Origin: Anaerolineales bacterium
Lineage (GTDB): Bacteria > Chloroflexota > Anaerolineae > Anaerolineales > Villigracilaceae
DNA: 64,000 nucleotides
Assembly: GCA_030583925.1 (NCBI GenBank)
Contig: CP129482.1
Location: 2,418,001 to 2,482,000, forward strand
Direction of reading: 5' to 3'
Shown here: positions 24,730-33,075 of the stretch, in pieces
Numbering within the stretch: position 1 is the first letter of the stretch
Layout: each line of letters begins with the position of its first letter
Notes under the pieces: generated by a model
Databases searched by the model: none
Seen by the model: only the letters and a program-made list of their open reading frames with translations
Told to the model about the DNA's origin: nothing
Made by a program: the position numbers and the translations under genes

Positions 24730-25728
24730 ATGACCGAGCGTGTTGCACTTTATCTGCAAGACTCGCACAATTTGCGCGATGGACTTGATTACGTCAAATA
24801 CGCGGAGGATAAAGGATTCGAAGCCGTCTGGCAGGCAGAATCTCGCTTGGTGCGTGATGCGATCGTGCCGATGGCGGCGTATGCGGCAGTGACGGAACGG
24901 ATCAAGGTCGGCTCAGGCGTGATAAACAACTGGACGCGCAACATCGGTCTACTCGCGGCGACATTACTCACCCTCGACGATCTCGCGCCGAATCGAATTA
25001 TCTGTGGCATTGGCGCATGGTGGGACCCGTTGGCAAAAAATGTGGGAATTGAACGAAAGAAGCCATTACTTGCGATGCGCGAGACAATCGAAGTTTTGCG
25101 GAAATTATTGAACATGGAGCGCGTCACTTTCCACGGCGAATTCCACAACGTGGATGGCATCGAATTGGATGTGGTGCATGGTCGCCGCGAGCCGCGCAAT
25201 GTGCCGATCATGATCGGCGCGACGGGCGATGTGATGATGGAAATGACAGGGGAAATTGCCGACGGCGTTGTGCTGAATTACTGCGTCCCGCCCGATTACA
25301 ACGACAACGCCCTAGAACTGCTCGAAAAGGGATTGAAAAAATCGGGGCGCAAAATGGAAAACTTCGACCGCCCGCAACTCATCGTCTGCTCGGTGGATGA
25401 AAGCCACGACAAGGCGATCGATTACACAAAAGAATTGCTCTGCCAGTATTTGGCGCAACAACCGCACATCGCCAAAGCCTCGCGCGTCTCGCAAGATGTG
25501 ATCGCGGAGATTCAGTCGATTTTGGGGTGGCCTGCCACAAAGGAACAGATTAACAAAGCCAAGCATCTCGTGCCAGACGATTTAGTTCACAGAATTACTG
25601 CCTCTGGCACACCTGCTGAAGCGAAAGCCAAAGTGGAAGAGTATAAGAAGCGTGGATGCACCTGCCCGATCCTTTACCCCGTCGGCGGGAACTTCAAGTT
25701 GTTGATCGATACGTTCGCACAGGCGTAA
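24730..25728 (+). CDS. LLM-class F420-dependent oxidoreductase
   Basis: A 332-residue luciferase-like-monooxygenase-class enzyme: [44 protein letters not shown] and PIMIGATGD. These are typical of F420-dependent enzymes related to methylene-tetrahydromethanopterin reductase; this one is a likely user of the F420 made by the genes upstream. ATG 24730 follows CGAGGAG. Its TAA stop lies in a palindrome shared with the opposite gene. The substrate cannot be told from sequence. Confidence 0.85.
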   Translation: MTERVALYLQDSHNLRDGLDYVKYAEDKGFEAVWQAESRLVRDAIVPMAAYAAVTERIKVGSGVINNWTRNIGLLAATLLTLDDLAPNRIICGIGAWWDPLAKNVGIERKKPLLAMRETIEVLRKLLNMERVTFHGEFHNVDGIELDVVHGRREPRNVPIMIGATGDVMMEMTGEIADGVVLNYCVPPDYNDNALELLEKGLKKSGRKMENFDRPQLIVCSVDESHDKAIDYTKELLCQYLAQQPHIAKASRVSQDVIAEIQSILGWPATKEQINKAKHLVPDDLVHRITASGTPAEAKAKVEEYKKRGCTCPILYPVGGNFKLLIDTFAQA

Positions 25729-25751
25729 CGCAAAATAGCATTTTGCGTTAC
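25725..25751. repeat. 27-bp palindrome holding the stop codons of both convergent genes
   Basis: GTAACGCAAAAT, an AGC loop, and ATTTTGCGTTAC. TAA at 25726-25728 ends the LLM gene, and TAA on the minus strand (25750-25748) ends pncC. It can act as a hairpin on both messages. Same CGCAAAAT core as 5742-5759. Confidence 0.85.
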
Positions 25752-26230
25752 AGGTTTCCCTCTAAATAATCCAACACAAACTGCAAAGCCGCGTCAGCCG
25801 ATGCGGCTTTGACTTGCGTGCGACTCCCCGGAAAAAGGAATTGACGCGTCCACTCGCCATTGGGAGCGGCAAGCGCCATCCACACCGTGCCCACAGGCTT
25901 GGAGTCGGTTCCACCGCCTGGACCCGCTATCCCTGAGATCGAAGCGGCGATGTCCGCTTGGAACGCGGTCCGCGCGCCGCGCGCCATCTCCAGCACGGTC
26001 TCCCGGCTGACCGCGCCAAAGGTATTAAGCGTATCCCACGAAACGTTCAGCAAACCGGCTTTTGCCTCATACGCATACGCGACCAGACTGCCGATAAAGT
26101 ATTCCGAAGAGCCCGGCACATTCGTGACCCGGTTGCCCAACAAACCGCCGGTGCATGATTCGGCGAACGCAATTTTCAGCTTGCGTTCGCGCAGAAGATT
26201 TCCCATCTGGGCTTCGAGTGAAGTATCCAT
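25748..26230 (-). CDS. pncC: Nicotinamide-nucleotide amidohydrolase (PncC/CinA C-terminal family)
   Basis: A 160-residue stand-alone CinA C-terminal domain, which deamidates nicotinamide mononucleotide for NAD recycling. Signature AESCTGGLLGNRVTN, then GSSEYFIGSLVAYAY, AVSRETVLEMA and SISGIAGPGGGTDSKPVGTVW. ATG 26230 has a GAGG site and a -10 box at 26256-26261 on the minus strand, back to back with the kinase promoter. The window also holds nadE, but not next to this gene. Confidence 0.9.
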   Translation of the reverse strand: MDTSLEAQMGNLLRERKLKIAFAESCTGGLLGNRVTNVPGSSEYFIGSLVAYAYEAKAGLLNVSWDTLNTFGAVSRETVLEMARGARTAFQADIAASISGIAGPGGGTDSKPVGTVWMALAAPNGEWTRQFLFPGSRTQVKAASADAALQFVLDYLEGNL

Positions 26231-26255
26231 CTAACCTCAATGATAAAGTCATGGC

Positions 26256-26261
26256 ATTATA
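26256..26261 (-). promoter_or_regulatory. TATAAT box for pncC
   Basis: A -10 hexamer on the minus strand, 25 bases from the pncC start, leaving room for a GAGG ribosome site. It is divergent from the kinase box at 26285. Confidence 0.5.
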
Positions 26262-26284
26262 CCCGGCGGCAAGTTTTTCTAGGT

Positions 26285-26290
26285 TATAAT
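26285..26290 (+). promoter_or_regulatory. TATAAT seven bases before ATG (leaderless)
   Basis: A -10 box ends seven bases before ATG 26298 of the kinase gene, with no ribosome binding site. Confidence 0.6.
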
Positions 26291-26297
26291 TTTCCGC

Positions 26298-28388
26298 ATG
26301 GCAGACTGGGCTGGTAAAACGCTCGGAAAGGTCCATATTGATCAACTCATCGCCCGCGGGGGCATGGCAGAGGTCTACAAGGGCGATCACAAAACCTTTG
26401 GCGTAGTGGCGATCAAGGTGATGAGGGGCTTGATGGAACGCGACCCGGAGCAACTCAGCCGCTTTCAGCGTGAAGCGGAAGTGGTCGCCGAACTGAAGCA
26501 TTCCAACATCGTTCAAATGTTCGATTACAAAGTGGAAGACGATACGCCTTGTCTCGTGATGGAGTACATCCCGGGCCCCTCGCTCGCGACATACCTCAAG
26601 CGCCTACACGAGAAAAAACAGCGATTGCCCATCGGCTTGGTCGCCTCGCTGTTGAAAAACATCGCCAGCGCGCTGGATTTCGCCCACAGCAAAGGGATCG
26701 TCCATCGTGACATCAAGCCTGCCAATGTTCTGCTCCGTTCTGCCTCGGAAGAAATCCGCTTGGATCAACCGCTTCCTGCCGACGTGGAACCTGTTCTCAC
26801 CGACTTCGGCTTGGTGCGCCTCCTCGACTCGACCATGCACACGACCACCGGCTCCGTTTCCGGCACGCCCGCGTATATGAGTCCCGAACAAGCACGCGGC
26901 GAAAAAGTGGATAAACGCACGGACATTTACTCGCTGGGAATCATGTTGTATGAAATGCTGGCGGGTGGCGTCCCCTTTCAGGCGGATACGACCTTCGGCA
27001 TGTTGATGAAACACATCAACGAGCCGCCGCCGCCGATTGACGGGGTTTCCTCCGACCTGCAAGCCATTCTGGACCGCACGCTTGCAAAAGATCCGTCCAT
27101 GCGTTACGAAAGCGCGGGAGAATTGGCGAACGAATTTATGGCAGTCTTCAACGGGCAAACGATCTCGCCCGGTACCATCCACATCGCCCAACTCGCGCGC
27201 CAAGCCGCGAAAGAGACCGAAAAACCCAAAGCCGCTTCGCGGGAAAGCGCCTTCTTGCGCAGATTCAGGATCGGAATCGAGGTGGTGATCGCGATCGGTT
27301 TGGTGGTATTACTTTTCCAGTTCTTCCGCCCTGCCGCAGTGGACGGCAACGAAACGCCGGTAGCTGTGGTTACAGACCTAAACATTCCAGTCGGCAGACT
27401 CCGTTTCAACGATTTCAACGGTGTGCTGGATCGGGTAACAATCGTCTTGAACAACATTGCGCTCCCGAGCGAGGGACAACGCTACGAAGCATGGCTCAAA
27501 GATAGCGCGAGCGGAATATTCCGAAACATCGGTTCGATTCGGTTCAATTCGGCTAACACGGGTCAAGTCGAATTCACCGCTCCAGATCAGCAAAATCTGT
27601 TTGGGAGTTTCGATGAAGTTCTCATTACTGTTGAGCAAGGAGAGGCGGCGGTTACCCAGCCGTCTAGCGAGGTCGTATTTTCCTCCGTTTTTCCGCCGCA
27701 AGCGAGAGAGGCGGCGCTCAACTTGCTAGTCACGAATCCCGATACGCCGGATGAATACGCACCCATGCAAGGACTGTATTACTACAGCGGAAGCTACATC
27801 ACCGGCGCAATTAACGGCGATCCGATCAACCCCAACTTTGTAGGGCTTGTGCAGGCATATCAAAGCGAGGATGAGGCAACAGTCCGCACACGGACAGAAG
27901 ATGTGATCAATTTGATCGTAGGCGAGCAGAGCGAGCAATATAAAGATTACGATCAGAACGGCAAACTCACCAATAATGATGGCGATGGCTATGGAAGCCT
28001 TCCCAATGATGACCGGCTGGGATACCTGCAACTTGTCACCCTCGGGGCGAAAAACATGGCAGATGCCGAAGATTCAACCCCCAATATGCGAGCGTACGGC
28101 GAAGACATGCAGACCTGCGTTCAAAATATGGAAGAGTGGACAAACCAACTTCTACCGCTCGCCTTGCGATTGAGCGAAATGCCGTTCGGTCCTGAGATGG
28201 AAGCGACGATCAACAAGATGTCTGAACTGGGCGAGTATTTATTGCAAGGATTTGACGCCGACAAGGATGGATTGTTCGAGCCCATCGAGGGCGAATGCGG
28301 CGCGACACTTGCCTATGAATACGGGTGGTATCTGGTGGACATGCCACTCTTTGTGGGTCCTGACCGGATTCCATCCTCAGGCAAATAA
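26298..28388 (+). CDS. PknB-type Ser/Thr protein kinase with extracellular calcium-loop-like region
   Basis: A 696-residue membrane kinase. The cytoplasmic kinase domain (about 10-275) is complete: glycine-rich ARGGMAEVYKG, the Lys of VAIKVM, HRDIKPANVLL, DFGLV and GTPAYMSPEQA. A membrane helix follows at about 324-344. The outside part (about 350-690) starts with a beta-rich RskA-like segment and then is helical, with Asp-rich loops DYDQNGKLTNNDGDG and DADKDGLFEP that look like EF-hand or dockerin calcium sites. This suggests sensing of an outside signal. Leaderless TATAAT upstream; a strong terminator downstream. Confidence 0.85.
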   Translation: MADWAGKTLGKVHIDQLIARGGMAEVYKGDHKTFGVVAIKVMRGLMERDPEQLSRFQREAEVVAELKHSNIVQMFDYKVEDDTPCLVMEYIPGPSLATYLKRLHEKKQRLPIGLVASLLKNIASALDFAHSKGIVHRDIKPANVLLRSASEEIRLDQPLPADVEPVLTDFGLVRLLDSTMHTTTGSVSGTPAYMSPEQARGEKVDKRTDIYSLGIMLYEMLAGGVPFQADTTFGMLMKHINEPPPPIDGVSSDLQAILDRTLAKDPSMRYESAGELANEFMAVFNGQTISPGTIHIAQLARQAAKETEKPKAASRESAFLRRFRIGIEVVIAIGLVVLLFQFFRPAAVDGNETPVAVVTDLNIPVGRLRFNDFNGVLDRVTIVLNNIALPSEGQRYEAWLKDSASGIFRNIGSIRFNSANTGQVEFTAPDQQNLFGSFDEVLITVEQGEAAVTQPSSEVVFSSVFPPQAREAALNLLVTNPDTPDEYAPMQGLYYYSGSYITGAINGDPINPNFVGLVQAYQSEDEATVRTRTEDVINLIVGEQSEQYKDYDQNGKLTNNDGDGYGSLPNDDRLGYLQLVTLGAKNMADAEDSTPNMRAYGEDMQTCVQNMEEWTNQLLPLALRLSEMPFGPEMEATINKMSELGEYLLQGFDADKDGLFEPIEGECGATLAYEYGWYLVDMPLFVGPDRIPSSGK

Positions 28389-28418
28389 AATCTCCCGGAT
28401 GCGGGAGATTTTATTTTT
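28387..28418 (+). terminator. Rho-independent terminator of the kinase gene
   Basis: AAAATCTCCC and GGGAGATTTT are perfect 10-bp arms with a six-base loop, followed by ATTTTT. Confidence 0.85.
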
Positions 28419-28441
28419 GTTGATGAGCCTAGTGAATGAAG

Positions 28442-28447
28442 TAAAAT
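28442..28447 (+). promoter_or_regulatory. TAAAAT seven bases before uvrC ATG
   Basis: A -10-like TAAAAT ends seven bases before ATG 28455; no ribosome site. It sits right behind the kinase terminator, so uvrC starts a new transcript. Confidence 0.5.
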
Positions 28448-28454
28448 TGCGCCG

Positions 28455-30317
28455 ATGGAAATTTCTGAAAAACTACAAGGCATCCTTGCTACTCTTCCAA
28501 CAAAGCCGGGCTGCTATATAATGAAAAACGTCGAGGGGAAGATCATTTACGTCGGCAAAGCGATCAACCTCAAGAACCGCGTACGCTCATACTTTCACGC
28601 GGACGCGAGCCACGACAATAAAACGCGGCGGCTCGCGCGCGAGATCGCCGACATCGAGTGGATCGTCGTCGGTTCGGAACTCGAGGCGCTCATCCTCGAG
28701 ATGAACCTCATCAAGAAGCATCGCCCGAAATTCAACGTGCGATTGAAGGACGACAAGCGCTACCCATACATCAAAGTCCATTGGGCAGACCCGTTCCCCA
28801 AAGTCACTGTGACGCGGCAAATGGCGGAGGACGGATCGCGCTATTTCGGTCCGTACACGTCGGCGTGGGCGGTCTATCAAACACTGGACGTGTTGCGGAA
28901 AATTTTCCCTTACCTGACGTGCGACCGCGAAATTACGGGGATGGACAAGCGGGCGTGTCTTTACTACGACATCAAACTGTGTCTCGCCCCGTGTATCGGC
29001 GCGGCGTCCCAAGCCGCGTACCGCCAAATGATCTCCGACCTGATGGATTTCCTCAGCGGACAGAGCGAGAGCATTGTGGCGCGCTTGCAGGCGGACATGC
29101 AAAAAGCCTCAGAGGAGATGCGCTTCGAGAAAGCGGCCGCGATCCGCGACCAGCTCAAGGCGATCCAATCCATCATCGAGCGGCAGAAGATCGTCTTCGC
29201 GACCGATTACAAAGATTCGGATGTGCTCGCCATGGCGCGCAGTGACGGCGAAGCGTGTGTGCAAGTCTTCTTCATTCGCGGCGGCAAGTTGATCGGGCGC
29301 GAGTATTTCATTTTGGAAGGCACGGAAGACGCGGCAGACGCCGAGGTGATGGAACAGTTCATCACGCAGTTTTACACCGAAGCAGCAAACATCCCACAGC
29401 AGGTGATGTTGCCGAACGAGATCGAAGAGGCGAAGATCATCGGCGAGTGGTTGAGGTCGAAGCGCGGCGGCGAAAAAATGGAATTTTTCGTGCCGAAAGA
29501 GGGGCAACCTCACGAGTTGGTGAAGATGGCGGCAGAGAACGCGACTGAAACGCTCACCGCATTACGCGCGCAATGGCAAGCGGACACGCACAAACAAGAA
29601 CAAGCGCTGACTGAATTGCAAGCCGCGCTGAATTTGAAAGAGCCGCCTAATCGAATCGAGTGCTACGACATTTCCAACACACAAGGGACGGCGATCATCG
29701 GCGCGATGGTGGTGTTTACGCAAGGCGTGGCGGATAAGAAGTTGTATCGCAAGTTCAACATCGAAAGCGTGGTCGGCGCGCCAGATGATTTCGCTTCGAT
29801 GGAGGAAATGCTGACGAGGCGCTTCCGAAGGTGGCGGTCGGCTGAGGAATCGGCGAGTCAGGTTGGGGCGAAGAAAGACGCGTCGTTCTCCTTCTTGCCG
29901 GACCTCATCATCATTGACGGCGGCAAGGGGCAGTTGAGTCGCGCGGTGGAAGTCCTCGAGAAATTCGAGTTGATAGACAAAGTGCCGATTGTGGGTTTGG
30001 CGAAACAGCAAGAGGAAATTTTCTTCCCACATAAATCGGATTCGCTGATGTTGCCGCGTCATTCGCAGGCGCTGTATTTGGTTCAGCGCATTCGAGACGA
30101 AGCGCACCGTTATGGAATCACCGCGCACCGCAAGAAACGACAGAAACTCGGCATGGCTTCGATTCTGGATTCAATCACTGGCATCGGACCCGCGCGACGA
30201 AAAGCCCTCTTGAAACATTTCGGTTCTGTGGATAAGATTAGAGCCGCTTCGATTGAGGAATTGAAAACGGTTGTGCCGGAAAGCGCGGCGGAATCCATCA
30301 AGGCGAATTTGGAATGA
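28455..30317 (+). CDS. uvrC: Excinuclease ABC subunit C
   Basis: A 620-residue UvrC, which makes both incisions around DNA lesions with UvrA and UvrB. The N-terminal GIY-YIG nuclease domain (GCYIMKNVEGKIIYVGKAINL, about 18-40), the UVR segment (EMRFEKAAAIRDQLKAI, about 215-235), the UvrC core (ECYDISNTQGT, LIIDGGKGQLSRA) and the C-terminal helix-hairpin-helix (SITGIGPARRKALLKHFGS) are all present. Length is normal. The stop overlaps the start of the receiver gene by 4 bases. Confidence 0.95.
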   Translation: MEISEKLQGILATLPTKPGCYIMKNVEGKIIYVGKAINLKNRVRSYFHADASHDNKTRRLAREIADIEWIVVGSELEALILEMNLIKKHRPKFNVRLKDDKRYPYIKVHWADPFPKVTVTRQMAEDGSRYFGPYTSAWAVYQTLDVLRKIFPYLTCDREITGMDKRACLYYDIKLCLAPCIGAASQAAYRQMISDLMDFLSGQSESIVARLQADMQKASEEMRFEKAAAIRDQLKAIQSIIERQKIVFATDYKDSDVLAMARSDGEACVQVFFIRGGKLIGREYFILEGTEDAADAEVMEQFITQFYTEAANIPQQVMLPNEIEEAKIIGEWLRSKRGGEKMEFFVPKEGQPHELVKMAAENATETLTALRAQWQADTHKQEQALTELQAALNLKEPPNRIECYDISNTQGTAIIGAMVVFTQGVADKKLYRKFNIESVVGAPDDFASMEEMLTRRFRRWRSAEESASQVGAKKDASFSFLPDLIIIDGGKGQLSRAVEVLEKFELIDKVPIVGLAKQQEEIFFPHKSDSLMLPRHSQALYLVQRIRDEAHRYGITAHRKKRQKLGMASILDSITGIGPARRKALLKHFGSVDKIRAASIEELKTVVPESAAESIKANLE

Positions 30318-30712
30318 GAGAGATCTGGGTCGTTGACGACGATGAAGAAATGAGCCGCGCGGTCGGGTTGATGCTCGAACTGCTCGATTGCCGCGTCACC
30401 GCGTTCAACAGCGTGCGCCCCGCCGCGCAATCCATCGTCGGCGGCAAGAAACCCGATTTGATCATCCTCGACGTGAACATGCCAGAGGTCTCGGGATTGG
30501 ACATGCTGGAATTTTTGAGACGCCGTCCCGAATCGAAGGATTTACCAATCATCATGCTTTCCTCCGAGTCGGACGACGGGACGATTGATCGCGCGGTGGC
30601 GCTCGGCGCGGACTCGTACATCTTGAAACCTGTCACCGTGGAAGAACTTGAAAAGGCGATGGCGACCGCATTTTATAAACATTTGAATTTGAGAGTGGAA
30701 GATGGCAACTAA
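30314..30712 (+). CDS. Stand-alone response regulator receiver domain
   Basis: A 132-residue receiver domain with no output domain. Conserved residues are intact: acidic D8/D9, phosphoacceptor D53 in LIILDVNMPE, and the Lys of SYILKPVT. It likely acts by protein contact, as CheY does. The partner histidine kinase is not in the window. It overlaps uvrC by 4 bases and the next small gene by 11 bases, so all three share one transcript. Confidence 0.8.
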   Translation: MREIWVVDDDEEMSRAVGLMLELLDCRVTAFNSVRPAAQSIVGGKKPDLIILDVNMPEVSGLDMLEFLRRRPESKDLPIIMLSSESDDGTIDRAVALGADSYILKPVTVEELEKAMATAFYKHLNLRVEDGN

Positions 30713-30830
30713 GAAATCGCAAAAGATCGAAACCTCGCGCTCGACGCGCATCATGCAGATCGTGTTCGTGATATTCTCGATTCTGTTAATCCTGACAATG
30801 ATTCTCTCTGCGTTTGCAATCCCTAATTAA
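30702..30830 (+). CDS. 42-residue single-helix membrane peptide
   Basis: ATG 30702 opens a 42-codon gene: a basic N-terminus (MATKKSQKIETSRSTR) followed by one hydrophobic helix (VFVIFSILLILTMILSAFA). It overlaps the receiver gene by 11 bases, with the weak GTGGAAG ahead, and is followed by a terminator, so it is probably translated. The family is not recognised; the layout (charged N-terminus, single helix) is like small SecE-type or regulatory membrane peptides. Confidence 0.55.
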   Translation: MATKKSQKIETSRSTRIMQIVFVIFSILLILTMILSAFAIPN

Positions 30831-30852
30831 GGAGATCGTTCTCGGCTCGAGG

Positions 30853-30882
30853 GCGCGGCACGGGGAGCCGCGCATTATTTTG
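30853..30882 (+). terminator. Terminator of the uvrC-receiver unit
   Basis: GCGCGGC (30853-30859) pairs with GCCGCGC (30867-30873), followed by ATTATTTTG. Confidence 0.7.
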
Positions 30883-30891
30883 AATCGTGGG

Positions 30892-30908
30892 GCGAGATAG
30901 TATCTCGC
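30892..30908. repeat. Short palindrome GCGAGATA-TATCTCGC
   Basis: Perfect 8-bp arms with one loop base, about 17 bases before prfA. It resembles the GCGAGAT half of the element at 7645-7669. Confidence 0.5.
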
Positions 30909-30925
30909 GCTACTGAAGGAATTTT

Positions 30926-32002
30926 ATGCTCGACAAACTCAAAGGTATTGAAGACCGATATACACAAATTGGAAACGAACTCCTCGAAGTGGGAGCGGAC
31001 TATCAACGCGCGGCGGAGTTGAACAAGGAGCGCGTGGACTTGGAGCCCATCGTCGAGAAGGCGCGGGCGTATCGTCAGGCAGTGAAGAGCCTGGAGGAGG
31101 CGAAGGCAATCCTCCTGTCTGAAAAAGACGCGGAGTTGGTCGCGTTGGCGGAATCCGATATCGCCGATTTGAATCCGAAGATCGAGGTCCTCGAAAAAGA
31201 GATCAAGGGGATGCTCGTGCCGAAAGACCCGCGTGACGACAAGAACGTGATCGTCGAAATCCGCGCGGGCGCGGGCGGCGATGAAGCCGCCATTTTTGCG
31301 GCGGACTTGTTCCGCATGTACACGCGCTACGCGGACGGCAAACGCTGGAAGTCGGAGATCATGTCTGAAAACGCGATCGGCGTGGGCGGGTTCAAAGAAG
31401 TCATCTTCGAACTCAAAGGCAAAGGCGCGTACTCGAAGTTGAAATACGAGTCGGGCGTGCATCGCGTGCAACGCGTGCCAGCGACAGAGGCACAGGGACG
31501 AATTCACACCTCCACCGCGACGGTCGCTGTGATGGCTGAGGTGGACGAGGTGGAAATTGAAATCCCCGAATCGGATATTGAAATCGAAGTCTATCGCTCG
31601 TCGGGTGCAGGCGGACAGAACGTGCAAAAAAATTCGACCGCCGTGCGGCTGACTCATAAGCCGACAGGGATTGTCGTCACGTGTCAGGACGAGCGCTCGC
31701 AATTGCAAAATAAATTGCGCGCGCTGAGCATTTTGCGCGCGCGGCTGTATGAGATGGCGGAAGAGAAACGCCGCGCCGAAATCGAATCGGACCGCCGTTC
31801 GCAAGTGGGAAGCGGCGACCGCTCGGAGAAGATTCGCACGTACAATTATCCGCAGAACCGCGTCACGGATCACCGCATCGGTTTCTCGAATTACAACCTA
31901 CCCGCCGTGATGGATGGGGCGATCGATCAGTTTATCGAGGAATTGTCTACGCGCGATGAGGCGGATCGGTTGGCTGCTTCGGGGGTGGATGAGGATGAGT
32001 AA
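30926..32002 (+). CDS. prfA: Peptide chain release factor 1
   Basis: A 358-residue class I release factor reading UAA/UAG. The catalytic loop is [13 protein letters not shown] (about residue 227), with the RF1-type [14 protein letters not shown] before it and the switch region [13 protein letters not shown] after it. Its PrmC methyltransferase, which modifies the Gln of GGQ, is encoded 1 kb downstream. ATG 30926 follows GAAGGAA. Confidence 0.95.
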   Translation: MLDKLKGIEDRYTQIGNELLEVGADYQRAAELNKERVDLEPIVEKARAYRQAVKSLEEAKAILLSEKDAELVALAESDIADLNPKIEVLEKEIKGMLVPKDPRDDKNVIVEIRAGAGGDEAAIFAADLFRMYTRYADGKRWKSEIMSENAIGVGGFKEVIFELKGKGAYSKLKYESGVHRVQRVPATEAQGRIHTSTATVAVMAEVDEVEIEIPESDIEIEVYRSSGAGGQNVQKNSTAVRLTHKPTGIVVTCQDERSQLQNKLRALSILRARLYEMAEEKRRAEIESDRRSQVGSGDRSEKIRTYNYPQNRVTDHRIGFSNYNLPAVMDGAIDQFIEELSTRDEADRLAASGVDEDE

Positions 32003-32088
32003 GCTGTTTACCGCGAAGGGCGCGAGGAACGCGAAGGAAAGAAGAAAGAGGAAAGATAATTGATGAAGGGTGAAGGAAGAAAGATTTA

Positions 32089-33042
32089 ATGAATGAAAAT
32101 CTAGCCTTCGGCGCGGGACTGCAACCCTTTATGGGAATCCCGTCGTTCATGCGCCTGCCTGTGACGCGTGAACTGAAAGATGTGGATGTCGCCATCATGG
32201 GCGTGCCGTTCGATAGCGGGACTTCGTATCGGACAGGAACGCGGTTTGGTCCGAGAAAGATTCGAGAAGCGTCGTTGATGATCTGGGGACACAACTCGAC
32301 GCTCAACGTCACGCCGCTGAAAAAACTCAACGTGGTGGATTACGGCGATGTGTCGGTCGTCCCAACGTCCATCGAACACACGATGGAAGCGATAACGAAA
32401 ACCGCCAGCCAAATCATCGGAACAGGAACAACGTTGATCACACTCGGGGGCGATCATTCGATTGCGCTCCCCCTCTTGCGCGCTCATGCGAAAAAGCATG
32501 GACCCGTCTCGCTTGTTCACATCGACGCGCACATTGACACGTGGGAATCTGAATTTGAAGAAGTGAAATACAGTCATGGCACACCGTTTCGTTACGCGTT
32601 GCAGGAGGGATTGATTCGCTCGGGCGAGTATGTGCAGATCGGCATACGCGGTCCGCTCAGCGGCGAGAACGATTACGCCGATGCGAAAAAACTCGGCGCG
32701 CGCACGATCACTATCCACGAAGTTATGGAAAAAGGCGTGGCGGAAATTCTCAAGGAAGTCCATCAGCGCATGAAGGGACCGACGTACGTCACCATTGACA
32801 TTGACTCCGCCGACCCCGCTTTTGCGCCAGGCACGGGCACACCCGAAGTCGGTGGGCTGACGAGTTATCAACTCCTTCAACTCGTGCGCGGTCTGCACAG
32901 ATTGAATCTCATCGGTTTCGACCTCGTCGAAGTCTCGCCGCCGTTCGATCACGGCGACATCACTGCGATCCTCGCTTCGAATATTGTGTTTGAATATCTT
33001 TCTTTGCTGGCGATCAAAGAACCGTCCCGCAGGCTGGGATGA
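32089..33042 (+). CDS. speB: Agmatinase/ureohydrolase family
   Basis: A 317-residue ureohydrolase. The manganese-binding motifs are intact: GGDHSIALP, DAHIDTW and DIDSADPAFAPGTGTPE. The form fits agmatinase (agmatine to putrescine and urea), though guanidinobutyrase and related activities cannot be excluded. Its last codons lie in the left arm of a palindrome shared with the prmC start. The gap to prfA is purine-rich (32010-32088). Confidence 0.85.
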   Translation: MNENLAFGAGLQPFMGIPSFMRLPVTRELKDVDVAIMGVPFDSGTSYRTGTRFGPRKIREASLMIWGHNSTLNVTPLKKLNVVDYGDVSVVPTSIEHTMEAITKTASQIIGTGTTLITLGGDHSIALPLLRAHAKKHGPVSLVHIDAHIDTWESEFEEVKYSHGTPFRYALQEGLIRSGEYVQIGIRGPLSGENDYADAKKLGARTITIHEVMEKGVAEILKEVHQRMKGPTYVTIDIDSADPAFAPGTGTPEVGGLTSYQLLQLVRGLHRLNLIGFDLVEVSPPFDHGDITAILASNIVFEYLSLLAIKEPSRRLG

Positions 33043-33075
33043 AAGAACAATGTCCTCCATGAAACCTGCGGGACG
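33023..33075. repeat. Inverted repeat spanning the speB end and prmC start
   Basis: CGTCCCGCAGG (33023-33033) and CCTGCGGGACG (33065-33075) are perfect 11-bp arms. The speB stop and both possible prmC ATGs are in the loop, so the arms encode the SpeB C-terminus (PSRRL) and the PrmC N-terminus (PAGRL). Confidence 0.8.
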
